Source: Sesamum alatum (lineage: Eukaryota > Streptophyta > Magnoliopsida > Lamiales > Pedaliaceae). Taken from it: 64,000 nucleotides of DNA. The stretch covers positions 21,247,395-21,311,394 of the forward strand of contig JACGWO010000004.1 of the NCBI GenBank assembly GCA_034509735.1. Reading direction: 5' to 3'. Both the position numbers and the translations under genes were made by a program. The notes under the pieces were generated by a model. It was not told the origin of the DNA and ran no database searches. It saw nothing but the letters and a program-made list of their open reading frames with translations. Shown one piece after another: positions 33,800-45,027 of the stretch. Each line of letters begins with the position of its first letter. Positions within the stretch are counted from its first letter, which is position 1.

Positions 33800-36700
33800 A
33801 TGACGATGTCTAATTCCTACTCTCCTTCCAAGGTTTACATTTCCGTCTGCCTAGCACTTGTCGTCCTATGTTTCAGGTCTAACGTTGTTTCAGCACAGAA
33901 GAAGCACACTGCATTCTTCATCTTCGGCGACTCCTCAGTTGATCCCGGTAACAATAATTACATCGATACCATCCCAGAAAATCGGGCGAATCACAAGCCT
34001 TATGGTCGGAATGGCTTCTTCAAGGATCCCACCGGCCGGTTTTCCGACGGTCGGATCATTGTAGATTTCCTAGGTACGACTAGCTAGTTACCAGCCTTAT
34101 GTTGATTATGTAATAATCCTGCATCATGAACTTGTGATTTTTTGAGGTTTAAGGGGTGTTTGGGTGATTTTATAAACTCTTAAAAATATTTAATATAATG
34201 TTTTAAAATTTATAAAATGTTAAAAAGCGTTAAACTCAGAGACAAAGAGCTTATAATATCAACAAGTAAGATTTTAGGAAATAGGAATTACTTGAAAGCT
34301 TCTTTAACAGCAGTAAAGAGTTTCTAACTTATTTTCAAATTTTAACAAACACATTCAATTTTGGTCATATTAATTATAAACTTGATGTCAAACTCTTTTA
34401 ATCTATAGGATAAGGGGTTCAACACTTTTAGTCCCTTGCTTTGTGGAATTTTTAAAATAATTTTAAAATTGAGAAAACTCAATACATTTAGTCCTCTATT
34501 TTACGGCATTTTCAAAATGGTTTCAAAATTGGATTAAATGTGTCTCCCAATTTTAGAACCATTTTGAAAGGACTAAATGTGTCGAGTTTTTCAACTTTGT
34601 GATCATTTTAAAAATCCCGTAAAATACAGGACTAAATATATCGATTTTTCCCAAATTTGGGATCATTTTAAAAGTTCCGTAAAGTAGAGAACTAAAATTG
34701 TTGAACCCCATATCCTATAAAACTATAATTTCGCGCAAATTGACATTATGAGCATCTTATAAGTTTTATAATCTTATTTTATAAGCTCTAAAAAAATCCT
34801 ATAAACCATATGAACTTACAAAATTCTTTCAACAAGTTTAACCGAACACCCTCTAATTGACGAATAAATCCGACTTTTTATTACTAAAATGATATATACA
34901 GCGGAATACGCTAAGTTGCCGATGATTCCTCCATTCTTGGAGCCATCCGCTGATTACAGTGATGGAGTTAACTTTGCCTCCGGTGGTGCCGGAATTCTTT
35001 CTACTACCAACGAGGGTCAAGTAAGTACTCTAAATACCTGCATTCGTTGTCCGAATAATTTCAACTGTGATGTATGTGATTTTTGGTGATGATTTTGGAC
35101 AGGCCATTGATCTTAGGACACAGTTGAAGTACTTTGAAGAAGTTGAGAAATGGCTGACAGAGAAATTGGGAGCTTCGGAAGCAGAAGAAGTAATATCAAA
35201 TGCAGTGTATTTCTTTAGTATGGGAAGCAACGATTACTTGGGTGGTTATCTTGGTAGTCCTAGGATGCAAGAACTCCATCATCCTGAGCAGTATGTGGGA
35301 ATGGTCATAGGAAACTTGACAATAGCAATTCAAGTAAGTTACCCTTTTCAAATATTTGTTACAGTTGTGTGCGCGAGAGGGCGCAAAGTATTGTTTGTTT
35401 TAGCTGAGATACATAATATTTTGAAAAAGAAGTATTTAACCCCTAAACAACGTCATAACATTTTGAAAAGGAAGTATTAATTTAACCCCGACCCCTTCGT
35501 TTTTATACTTTGGCATGTATATTATCTATTTGGACGAATTGCATTTTTAGTCTTGTAATTTCGGACATGTGGTATTTTTTGACCTGTACGAATTGATTTT
35601 CGCAATTTAGTCTTGTAACATTAAATATTTTGACAATTTTAGTCATTTTCTGGCTAATTTGGCGGGAAAATTGCATGTGACTTGTACATGACTCAATTAA
35701 ATTATAGTATTAGTCCTGTAAACCAATTTATGGAGGACCAAAAATCAACCTCCCCTAAGTTACAGGACTAAAACTGCAATTTAATTAGGTTATGTGCAAG
35801 TCACATATAATTTTCTGGCCAACTTGGCTGAAAAATGACTAAAAATTGACAAAATTTTAAAGTTACCAGGACTAAATTGCAAAAATCAACTCGTTAAGGA
35901 AAAAAAAAATGCAACCCCCCTTAAGTTAAGTGACTAAAATTGCATTTTTTCTGATCTATTTCGCGCCCATTTACTAATTATAAAACCAGTATTCAGCCAG
36001 CACTTAGCTTTGTTCTCTTTGCCTGAATTAAGCATTTAGAATTTGAATTGTTGGGATTAAATATGACAAACAATCTTAACAAACATGATGGTTGAAATTT
36101 GTGATGGTTAAGGAATTGTACGAGAAAGGTGCAAGGAAATTTGGGTTTCTGAGTTTATGTCCTCTGGGGTGTCTGCCAGTTATGAGAGCTCTGAATCTTA
36201 AGGCTGGTGAAAGAGGCTGCTTTCAACAAGCCAATTCTCTTGCCTTAGCACATAACAATGCCCTCAACACTCTCCTCAAGAATCTTGACTATCTCCTCAA
36301 AGATTTCAAGTATTGCAACTCCGATTTCTACAACTGGCTCCAAGATCGAATCGACAACCCCTCCGATTATGGTATATATGTGATTTCGTTTCGTTTCGAT
36401 TGTCCAAGACACAGTAAAAAACTTCATAAATGTTTGTCTATGGTTTTCCCATACACATGGATCAGTCTATTTTACCTTATTTTCTCTCGGTTTTTCAAAA
36501 ACCAAGACTCTTAGGACATGTTTGTTTTTGTGCACTGAATTGGGTTAGGACACAGTTGTGATCATGTTGGCAAATTGTATTTTTCATCTCGGATCCCAAG
36601 ATCAGTACACTTTCTCAACAGTGACATAAAAAATGATTTTTTTTTAAAAAATTACACAAAATTCTCACATTTAGTCCATTCATCATATTTCATTAGTATT

Positions 36701-37062
36701 TTGACGAAAAATTGGCGCATGTTGTTTCTCCTGTCTGAGTACTTAGTTATACGGTTTTGACAGATTTGAAAGAAGGGGCGAGTGCTTGTTGTGGATCAGG
36801 ACCTTACGGAGGAGTCTACACATGTGGAGGCACAAAGAAGGTGGCAACCTATGAATTATGTGACAATGCCGAAGACTATGTATGGTGGGATTCGTTTCAT
36901 CCAACTGAAAGGATTCATGAACAGTTTGCAAAAGCTCTTTGGGACGGGCCACGGTCCTCTGTCGGCCCCTACAATCTTCAAGATCTCTTCTTCTACCGTG
37001 AGATGGAGCAAACCATTGCTGATGTAGTTGATACCAATGCAGAAAACGAAGAGATAGTTTGA
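33800..37062 (+). CDS. GDSL-type esterase/lipase (SGNH hydrolase), secreted
   Basis: Five exons join in frame to 393 residues: 33800-34073, 34902-35020, 35103-35333, 36113-36371 and 36764-37062. The N-terminus has a hydrophobic signal peptide (VYISVCLALVVLCF, cleavage likely near VVSAQ). Block I is FFIFGDSSVDPGNNNY with the catalytic serine; the motif reads GDSS here rather than GDSL. Block II is VNFASGGAGIL. Block III is FFSMGSNDYL, with the oxyanion asparagine. Block V is WWDSFHPTERIHEQFA, with the catalytic aspartate and histidine. Length and the C-terminal CCGSGPYGGVYTCGG cysteines fit plant GDSL lipases of the GLIP/GDSL-5 type. The natural substrate is unknown. The first ATG is followed by a second two codons later. 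Introns 1 and 3 carry palindromic elements. Confidence 0.93.
34404..34720. mobile_element. Palindromic miniature element in GDSL intron 1
   Basis: TATAGGATAAGGGGTTCAAC at left faces the inverse GTTGAACCCCATATCCTATA at right. The 'TTTTAGTCC' motifs at left face 'GGACTAAAT' at right. Non-coding; it lies wholly within intron 1. Confidence 0.65.
35532..35953. mobile_element. Palindromic miniature element in GDSL intron 3, with target duplication
   Basis: The arms GAATTGCATTTTTAGTC and GTGACTAAAATTGCATTTT face each other, as do TTGCATGTGACTTGTACATG and the inverse near 35795. A perfect 8-bp repeat ATCTATTT flanks it (35524-35531 and 35954-35961). Related in style to family A. Confidence 0.7.
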
Positions 37063-38591
37063 TTGTACATATTAAGGTTGACAATCAATTCGATTGTTCG
37101 TTAGTTTGTCTTCCAGTTGATCTGTTCAGTTTTTCGATGTTTTATCAGAGAGAGTGTAACAGAAATAAAACTACTACTATAGAGACTTGTGATTCTTGAT
37201 ACCAAGACTGATATTAGTCCTGTGAAAGAGTTGATTGTATTTTACCCTCGTAAAAAAATAATAATAAAGACAAAAAAACAACAACCTTATGACAGGTCTC
37301 GTATTCAAAACCTTTGATACATGTGAATGTTTAAAAAAAAAAAAAAAAAACCAATTGCCTCCCATTGGAGAATGAAGAAATTTGAAAAAAGTTTGAGAAA
37401 GAATGATATCTGTGTAAAAAAAAGTGTGATTTTTTTTTTTTTTGGCCCTTTTTTTGTAGCAATTAAAAATATGAACTTAATTTTACACAAGTTTCTTGAC
37501 AATCAAGTCTTAATCTATTAATATGAAGGGTTGGCGCAATGATGTAAGAATTCACTGTATTCATAGGTGTGGGGTCGATCTATTTTGAATTTCATTATGT
37601 GCAAAAAAAATTTGGATCAGCAGCAACCACGAACCACGAGCAGGAATTAGTCTCGAGTCCAGTTGCCGACTTGAGGACACATTATGGGAAAAACCAAAAA
37701 AGAAAGAAAATAGTCTTAATCTATTTATTATATTTAATAATTTTGTTGTTTTTTAAATTTTTTAAAATAAGCTCATTGTCAATATAAAATTTTTCTATAA
37801 TAAATGTTAATTTCAAGTCTATATGATATGATTCACGTGGGCACCTGGAATTTTAGGTAACCTACTTTTGAAGGTAATTGTTGGTGAGATAATTTAATCA
37901 TGTCAAACTTAGCAAGACATATGAAAAAAGTACAATGATTTCCATTTAATTCCAATCTTAACTCAATTCAAAAAATACATAATTAAAATACATTAATTGT
38001 ATTTAACGCCTTACGAAAAATTTAATAGCCACAAAAAAATATAAAAGAAAAAAGAGTCGCATGACACTTAAATTTTTAAAAGAGAAGTTCACTTTCTGTT
38101 GTATTACAGAGTCGTATTCCGTTTTTTTCCCCCCTAAAGAATTAGGTACTTGCTTCGCTCTTTTTTTCTTATTTTTTCTTCGTTTAAATAGATTTTTTTT
38201 TATTAATATTTTTATAAGAAAGACCAATTGCATTTAAACCGTACAAAACCCGACAATTTTGCGTCCTTCATTTAAGTTTTGTACTCAAATAATGGCATTA
38301 AAAATATCTAATTATATCATTTTTGGGACAATAATATTTCAAATAGTACATGGTATCTTGAATCAATTATAAGTTATAGTAAATTAGATTGCATTAATAT
38401 GAACGCAAAATGTGAAATCAAATATAAATGATAACAAGAAACAATTATTTTAAATATTTTGTTACCTAAACTATTAGACTTGTATATTATAATCTGGTTT
38501 TCGCACCATGATCGCATTGAAGTGAAAGCGAAAGGAAACTTATATATTCATGCATTATTTGACACAGTTTTGTAAGAATAATTAAAAATGA
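37063..38591. other. GDSL 3' region and AT-rich spacer
   Basis: The first 120 bases are probably the 3' untranslated region of the GDSL gene. Beyond that are homopolymer runs (A-run at about 37331-37350, T-run at about 37430-37441) and AT-rich sequence. No gene is supported. Confidence 0.4.
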
Positions 38592-39069
38592 GGGATAATT
38601 ACATCGTCATTATTTTAGTTTTGGTGTAATTACACGTAAATAATTTGTGATTTGAAAAATTATATCTAATACCTTTGACGTTTGTTTCCGTCTAACGAAT
38701 GCATCCCTTCGTTAATCAAAATATATCGAATTTGCTAATATTTATAAAAAAAATTAAATAAAAATCCATATTTACCATCGATTAACTTATTGTTTGTCAA
38801 ACAAATATTTATCTGACCAAACTCCCTTTATACATCTCTACACGCTAATGCATGTACGGAGGCATTCACATTTATAGGGATAGTTTGATCAAAAAAAACA
38901 ATTGTTTAACCTATAATAAGTTAGTATTAAGTTAACCGGGGATAAATATGGATTTTCATTCAATTTTTTTTTGCTAGTATCAACAAATTTGATAAATTTT
39001 GACTAACGTATGGATTTGCATGGATTTACGTGTAATTATAAATTTCAAGAAAGAGCAATGTAATTATCC
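38592..39069. mobile_element. Palindromic miniature element (family B)
   Basis: It begins GGGATAATTACATCGTCA and ends GCAATGTAATTATCC. Facing blocks include TCCATATTTACCATCGATTAA against the inverse near 38935, and TGTCAAACAAATATTTATCTGACC against its inverse. Flanks TAAAAATGA and TAAGAATTA match at 7 of 9. It supplies the uninterrupted reference for the nested copy at 5344-6361. Confidence 0.7.
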
Positions 39070-39350
39070 TAAGAATTATTATATTACATTTTATTTCGAT
39101 TGTTCCGAAAAAAATTCTCGGTTTTGACTTAGTAAAAAATGTCCCTATTTGATTTTTTTCCTTCTTTCTATGAGAAAAACAACCTTATTTTTAGGAAGTT
39201 ATGTATACAATCCCAAAAAGAATATTTCCATTTTTTAAAAGCTTAATTTTTTCAAGTAAAAATACCACAATTGTCATATTCTAACTAATTAATTGGCATA
39301 CATTGCAATTATGTATACTGGACTCAAGTATAATTGAACTAAACATTGTA

Positions 39351-39646
39351 TCTATACTATTATATAAAAAAAAAAAAAAAAACTCTTTTTTTACTCACAA
39401 ATGACAGTTAATGACACAACCGCATCATTTTTCTGTAATGCCAAAAATAATTCTCAATTGATACGATAACTACTTTATTCAACTTTTTTAAATTTTATAT
39501 TAATTGCTAAAATTAGTTTTTCTTTCTTTCCTTCTATTTTTTTTAATGTGATGTGTTAGTTTATATATTTTACTCTTAATTATAATATATTTTAAAGTGT
39601 AAAAAATTATTTACTATATGCACGCAGAAACGACGTGCCATGATAG
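39351..39646 (+). mobile_element. Non-autonomous Helitron-like element, 296 bp
   Basis: The 5' end TCTATACTATTATATA follows an A. Near the 3' end is a hairpin, GCACG-cagaaacga-CGTGC, followed by CATGATAG and then T. The canonical Helitron end would be CTAG before T, so this copy has one change. It shares its full length with the copies at 41864-42144 and 42145-42250. No coding capacity. Confidence 0.65.
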
Positions 39647-40094
39647 TTAATTTAAACTAATTAAAGAATATGTATGTGTATATATATAGTTTACTAATTA
39701 TAACTCAAAACTCTTGTATTTACATTTTTTAAATATTTATAACCCAGAAAAAAGGACCAAACTCGGGATTATTATAAATCGCCGAGAAAATCATATACAA
39801 AATGATCAACTTGATTCATCGAACTGCACTTTTCTAATTATATCTGAATGAATAATATTTATAATATTTTGGATAACTAAAATATTTAAATTAGGCCCCA
39901 GTTTTGAGACATTTTCTATAAATATTGTCGATAATATGACCTCTGTCATTTGATTGGGGAAGAAGACATGAATATTCCAGATGCCCAAAGAGATCATTCC
40001 ATCATATAATTGAGGAGTTGCAATATTGGGCAGGCCATTTACAATAATTCATGCAAGAAAACTAAAAAAGAAAAAGAAAAATTCTGAAGCCCAG

Positions 40095-40286
40095 TCAGGA
40101 CCTCAAAAGAGACTTCCAGTGAGATAACGAAAATACACAGCATGCTTGCTCCTTGGAATCAGATTTGTGGGCATTGAGAGCGTAACTGCCTACCCATCCC
40201 TTGGGCAGAAAGTCAACGTACTTTTTCAATAGTTGGAATCTGTGCCTGAGCGATAGTGAAAGAATAGCATATTGAAGGAACGGATT
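40095..40286 (-). other. Unidentified short reading frame with protein-like composition
   Basis: The frame has no ATG at its start and reads ...KKYVDFLPKGWVGSYALNAH, then KSDSKEQACCVFSLSHWKSLL, then a stop at 40095. Its base composition is visibly less AT-rich than its surroundings, and the residue mix looks like real protein. I do not recognise the family. It may be the last exon or relic of a gene or of a captured fragment. Upstream exons could not be found. Confidence 0.25.
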
Positions 40287-40577
40287 TCACTTAAGTGAAC
40301 GGAGTGAGCGAAGGACGGGAGTGTGTGAGAAATAGAAATAACATAGGCATGTACGCCAACGAGCTAATCAGGGTGGCTAGCTAGGAAACTCGGAGCTAGA
40401 CATTTTATATATATATATATATATTTTTGAAATGTTATTATTGTTTGTAAGTTTAGATAAGTAACAGAAGACCTCAAATTTCATGAATGTAGTACATATT
40501 ATGCAACTAATTGTTCAAATTGATTGGTATTAATTTAGCTAAACTCATAGATACCACCATGGCTTTATTCTTTTAAA

Positions 40578-40624
40578 CCCCCCCCCCCCCCCCCCCCCCG
40601 CAAAAAAAAAAAAAAAAAAAAAAA
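40578..40624. repeat. C homopolymer followed by A homopolymer
   Basis: About 23 consecutive C residues, then GC, then about 22 A residues. Exact lengths in such runs are often unreliable in assemblies. Confidence 0.7.
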
Positions 40625-41863
40625 CATTAATATGCAATATTAAAAATCTTGTACTTTTCTCAATGAATTTTAGTTTTTTTATATAAAAAAAAAAACTTAT
40701 ACATGGTCTTACACTTACGCGGGGTATTAATTATTTTTTTATATCAAAATTACACGTGTTTTGCCTGAATAAGTACATTAATGTTCATAAGATGTGAGAC
40801 AACATTTGCATACTCAATCCGTATTACAAAAATATTTTTAGTAATCATATGTTTGTAGTTTAAATCAAGTTGTAATTAAATTAGAGAGTGAATTTTATAA
40901 AAAGTCGTTACAACTTTACAATAAGCGCGACCCAAGTAAGACAAGAACGTTGGGGGCAATATAACATGTATTAAAATATTGTGTCAGCACTTATTTTAAT
41001 TGATTGCTACTAATTTAGCTCAAAATAAGATATACATAAAAAATATAATTATATTCATTCAAAAAAGGAAAAAAAACTAAAATGTGGTATGCTAAAAATA
41101 ATAAAATGGTATTTATGAACATAATTTTAGTCATTTTGGTAAAAATTACTCGCACGACCATAATCAATTAATTCGTCGTCCTCTCTTCTTGTCACCGACG
41201 AACAAATACCTTGAAAATTAGTCACATTTATTACAATGCTTCATAGTCATTTAAAATTTTCATATGGATCAATTCGACATCTTTTAATAGAAGGGGGTCT
41301 TATGTACACTTACAGACGAGGTAATTCGTAATCATCTCCAAAGGTGTTGGCTATCGTGTTTATAGCAACTACATTCTAATATTTTGAAAAATATACTCAG
41401 ATTGATTTAAATAAAACTTTATAATTTTTTGAAAACATTTATCGCTATTACCCAGTTATTTCTATACAGTATCTTAATCACAAAGTAAATGATATAATGT
41501 GACGATACACATAACAAGTAATTACATAAAACAAGTCGGACTTTCACCCCAAATAATATATTTATTTTCATACCTTATATATAATTAATAAAAAGCACCA
41601 AATGTTTCCCATGTTGTATTAAACTAAAATTGGGCAATAAGACAAAAATATTGGAGAAATGTAAACATCACGGAAAAAGGCAGAGCACAAATCCACCCCC
41701 CAACATGTCCTCTAGGTGTGTGTTTGAACTTGGGTGAATGTTAAAAAAAAAAAAAAATCACCCCCAAAAAAGTTCTGTTTTTATTCACAAAGAGTGATTA
41801 CTTACACCGCGACATTAATTTTTTATTATGTCAATAATACTCTTAAGCTGTTTTTTTAATAAA

Positions 41864-42144
41864 CTAGCCGTCGTGGCACGCCGTCCCTGCGTGCATATAA
41901 TAAATAATTTTTCACGTTTTAAAATATATTATAAATAATAGTAAAATATATAAACTAACACATCACATTGAAAAAAAAAGGAAAAGAAAGAAAAAACTAA
42001 TTTATCAATTAAGATAAAATATGAAAATTTAAATAAAGTAGTTATCATATCAATTGAGGGTTAGTTTTGAAAAAAGTAGTGTGACGGTGTCATTAATCGT
42101 CATTTGTGAGTAGAAAATAAGTTTCTTTTATATAATAGTATAGA
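41864..42144 (-). mobile_element. Non-autonomous Helitron, 281 bp, intact termini
   Basis: On the minus strand it starts with TCTATACTATTATATA directly after an A (42144). It ends with a GCACGC/GCGTGC hairpin, the spacer CACGACGG and CTAG followed by T (41864). These are the hallmarks of a Helitron inserted between A and T without target duplication. Inverted relative to the copy at 39351. Confidence 0.75.
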
Positions 42145-42250
42145 TGTGATGTGTTATTATATATATATATATATCTTATTTATAACATATTTTAAAATAT
42201 AAAATATTATTTATTATATGCACGTATAAACCACGTGCAACATTGACTAG
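42145..42250 (+). mobile_element. Helitron 3' end, 5'-truncated
   Basis: The 3' portion of the same family on the plus strand. After TGTGATGTGTTATTATATAT it reaches the hairpin GCACGT-ataaacc-ACGTGC (42220-42238), then AACATTGA and CTAG at 42247-42250, followed by T. Its 5' part is missing, and the minus-strand copy abuts it directly. Confidence 0.7.
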
Positions 42251-44388
42251 TGTATATATATAGCCTCATAGTTTATGGACGTGGGCTCAAGTTCACATCT
42301 TCATCTCTTTTTCCATTTACATTGCCACAATAAACAAACCTCAATCATTGAAACCCTTTTCATTATTTCACACCTAAACAAAACACCACCAATTTTCCTC
42401 TCTCTCCTAAGATTTTTTTTTTTTTAATTTTCTACGGGAGAAAATTTGGGTAATTTCAACTTCAATTATCATCACGAGATCGAGCATGTTAGAGATTACA
42501 AACTGCTCATATTAGTACTTACAGATCACCCACTAACACAATTTTAATAGAAAAAATAAAATATACAACTATATAATTGAAAGTTATTGATCTACAGTAA
42601 TAATAGTTATCGGATAGTTACATATATTTGGTTGAAATTAATTATATAAATATAATTGATTCACTAAAAAAAATTCAGGTAATAAAGTCTGACCTAATAC
42701 ACCTGAATTTTTCCCTATGTTTATTTCTACAGTACTACGTGGAGGACTCCTGCAGATGGTCGGCCCTTGACCTCAATTATTTATTTATTTTTAATTATTA
42801 TTATTATTATTAGTTTTTGCTTGATTTTGATCATTAGAATTTTCAAAAATAGTTGGAAGGTCAATTATCAATCGGAACAATTAACACGTTTCCCTGAATT
42901 ATTTGATTAATTTTGTCTGACTAATTCTTAATTAGACCTTGCAATTAAAATTGACTGTGTTGTATAGGCTTTGAGCTGTCACAAGAAACTTGATGACTAA
43001 TCATGAAATAAATAAATTGCTTTGATAAGTAATTTTCTTTTCTCCTATCCAACATGGATATTCAGTTCAATTTCTTGTTTAATTTTTTTTTTTGTGAAAA
43101 ATATTTTCGGGGGACTAGCAGAAAATAAATACTGATCAAGTAATCGAAATGGCCGACAAATTATCACATGTGGGGTAAATGCAATTTAATTTGGCTCAGG
43201 GTACGAAAATATACACGTAAAAAGTCTTGAACACAACAAATGCATCAAAGTACTGGACTGATCGCCTGCGTTCCCTTAACTGAACATTATGACCGATAAC
43301 AATAACACAAATTCAAATACTTGATCGTACGATAATCGAGACAACGACGGGTCACAATTATTGCCGCAAATTAATTTTGTACTATTGAATATAAATTATA
43401 TGGTTAAAAATGGGAAAAATATGGAGTATTTATTACTTAATGGCTCATTTCCAGCTCTTGCTTATCTCAATTTCCTTCCCAATTAAGTCCATTTTGTAGC
43501 CAGTGTAAGATGCAGATTTGCCCATGAGAAACATTGGACTGACTTTATGTAATATTTACTCCAATCTTTAAAACCATTGATTTTTCCTATGTGTTAACAT
43601 AAATAAGTTTGTGAAATATTAAAACCAGCTCGACTTTTAAGGATTCTTGTCAATGAGTAAGGATCAGAAACTTTATTAGTCACACTTGTTGGGAGGTGTT
43701 TAACTCTTTCGTTCTTATCCCTCACATGATTAGTTTTATCTCCAGTATGGGATGAGAACACATGTCGTTAAAAAAAAATTAATATTATTTTAATCTGAAA
43801 GCAAGTACTAGTATTGATTAACGAGGTTCACAGTTTTGTTACAGAGGAAGTAAGCTGAACGACAAATAAAATTACATAGGTCATTTACGTCATGCAAAAA
43901 CGTAGGGCGAAAATACTATTCAACATATTTTCTATTGTTTTTTTCGCCAGAAAGTCGACGGCCATTTTGATTTCTTGGTAACAGAAGTTCCTGAGATCAT
44001 TCGAATTCTTCAAATTCTTATTCGAATTCTTCAAATACTCCTGATGAAGAACCCTCATTGTTATGGCGGCTTGTGCTTGCTTCATGCAGAGATGGTTATA
44101 AATAAATAGCGAATCAGTCTCGATTTTAAGGTATTTTCGATGTATTTATTAATTATGAATTGATGTAGAAAAATACATATAAAAAATTGAGATATTGTAA
44201 ATTTCATTATATATTAGTAAAGAAATGTTTTTTTTTTTTTACCTGAAAAAATAGATAAAAGTATTAGATAAGTGTTGGGGAAATGTAGTAAGAAGAAAAG
44301 ATTTCCCCAAAGGATATGAGCAAAGGCATATTCTTTTATTCAATAACTAAATAAGTTGTGGTTTTGATTTTGCCTCTACAGATCCAAG

Positions 44389-44391
<3 letters not shown>
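42251..44391. other. AT-rich region upstream of the SAC gene
   Basis: No gene is supported. A short minus-strand frame at 43885-44085 includes a near-tandem TTCGAATTCTTCAAAT repeat and matches nothing I know. The right end probably holds the promoter of the SAC gene. Confidence 0.35.

Positions 44392-44426
<35 letters not shown>
44392..44426 (+). repeat. CT microsatellite, probably in the SAC leader
   Basis: An uninterrupted run of CT dinucleotides lies about 600 bp before the SAC start codon. CT-rich tracts are common in plant 5' leaders and core promoters. Confidence 0.8.
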
Positions 44427-44427
<1 letters not shown>

Positions 44428-45027
44428 AAGATTTAATAAAATCAATCAAAATCTGCAAACCACTCTCTCTGTACATCATCATCATTTATCATTATCATCA
44501 TCATTATTTCCATCAAACAGGAAAAGAAAATAAAATTTGCATCTTATTTTGTGTATTTTTCCATTTTTTTTTCAACTTTCTTCTGAAGACTTCGCTGTTT
44601 GTGTATTCCGATTACAGCAGGCAGGTTTAAATTCTTTTTTTTTTTTGTTTCTGGGTTTGTGTAATTTACAGTTGTTTTGTTATGTTTTGGGAAGATAGTA
44701 TTTGATTTTATTGAATTTTGTGTTGGTTTTTTCGTCTTTGACAATTTTGATCGAAGATCAGCTGTTGTGTTTGTAATTTAGGTATCTGTACTTGGTGAAT
44801 TTAGGGTTTGGAGATTAGAAGTTTGAAAAAAGAAAGTCAAAGGCTTTTTGAGGGTTTTTGAAGTTTGATTTTCTCGGGGAATGCTATATCTGAAGCAACC
44901 TTTGGTGGCGGTGATGGGGTTTAGAAGTTGGGAGAGAGAGTAAAAAGAATTGTGCGTTAAAATTGAATGCCAGAGTGATTGATTCCCGAGCCCGAGGCTC
45001 GGGGATCCTGAAGAATAATCCAAAGCA

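Larger units (their letters stand above)
39647..41863. other. AT-rich spacer
   Basis: About 2.2 kb between two inverted Helitron-like copies. It holds a short minus-strand frame of unknown nature (40095-40286), a TA run near 40408-40422 and a C-run followed by an A-run at 40578-40624. Nothing else is supported. Confidence 0.4.

Noticed and set aside
33919..33966. GDSS instead of GDSL as a disabling change in the lipase
   Set aside because: The catalytic serine is kept and the fourth position varies in this family; the other blocks are intact.
43885..44085. Minus-strand frame of 66 codons as a gene
   Set aside because: It contains a local near-tandem repeat, shows no known motif and stands alone in AT-rich DNA.
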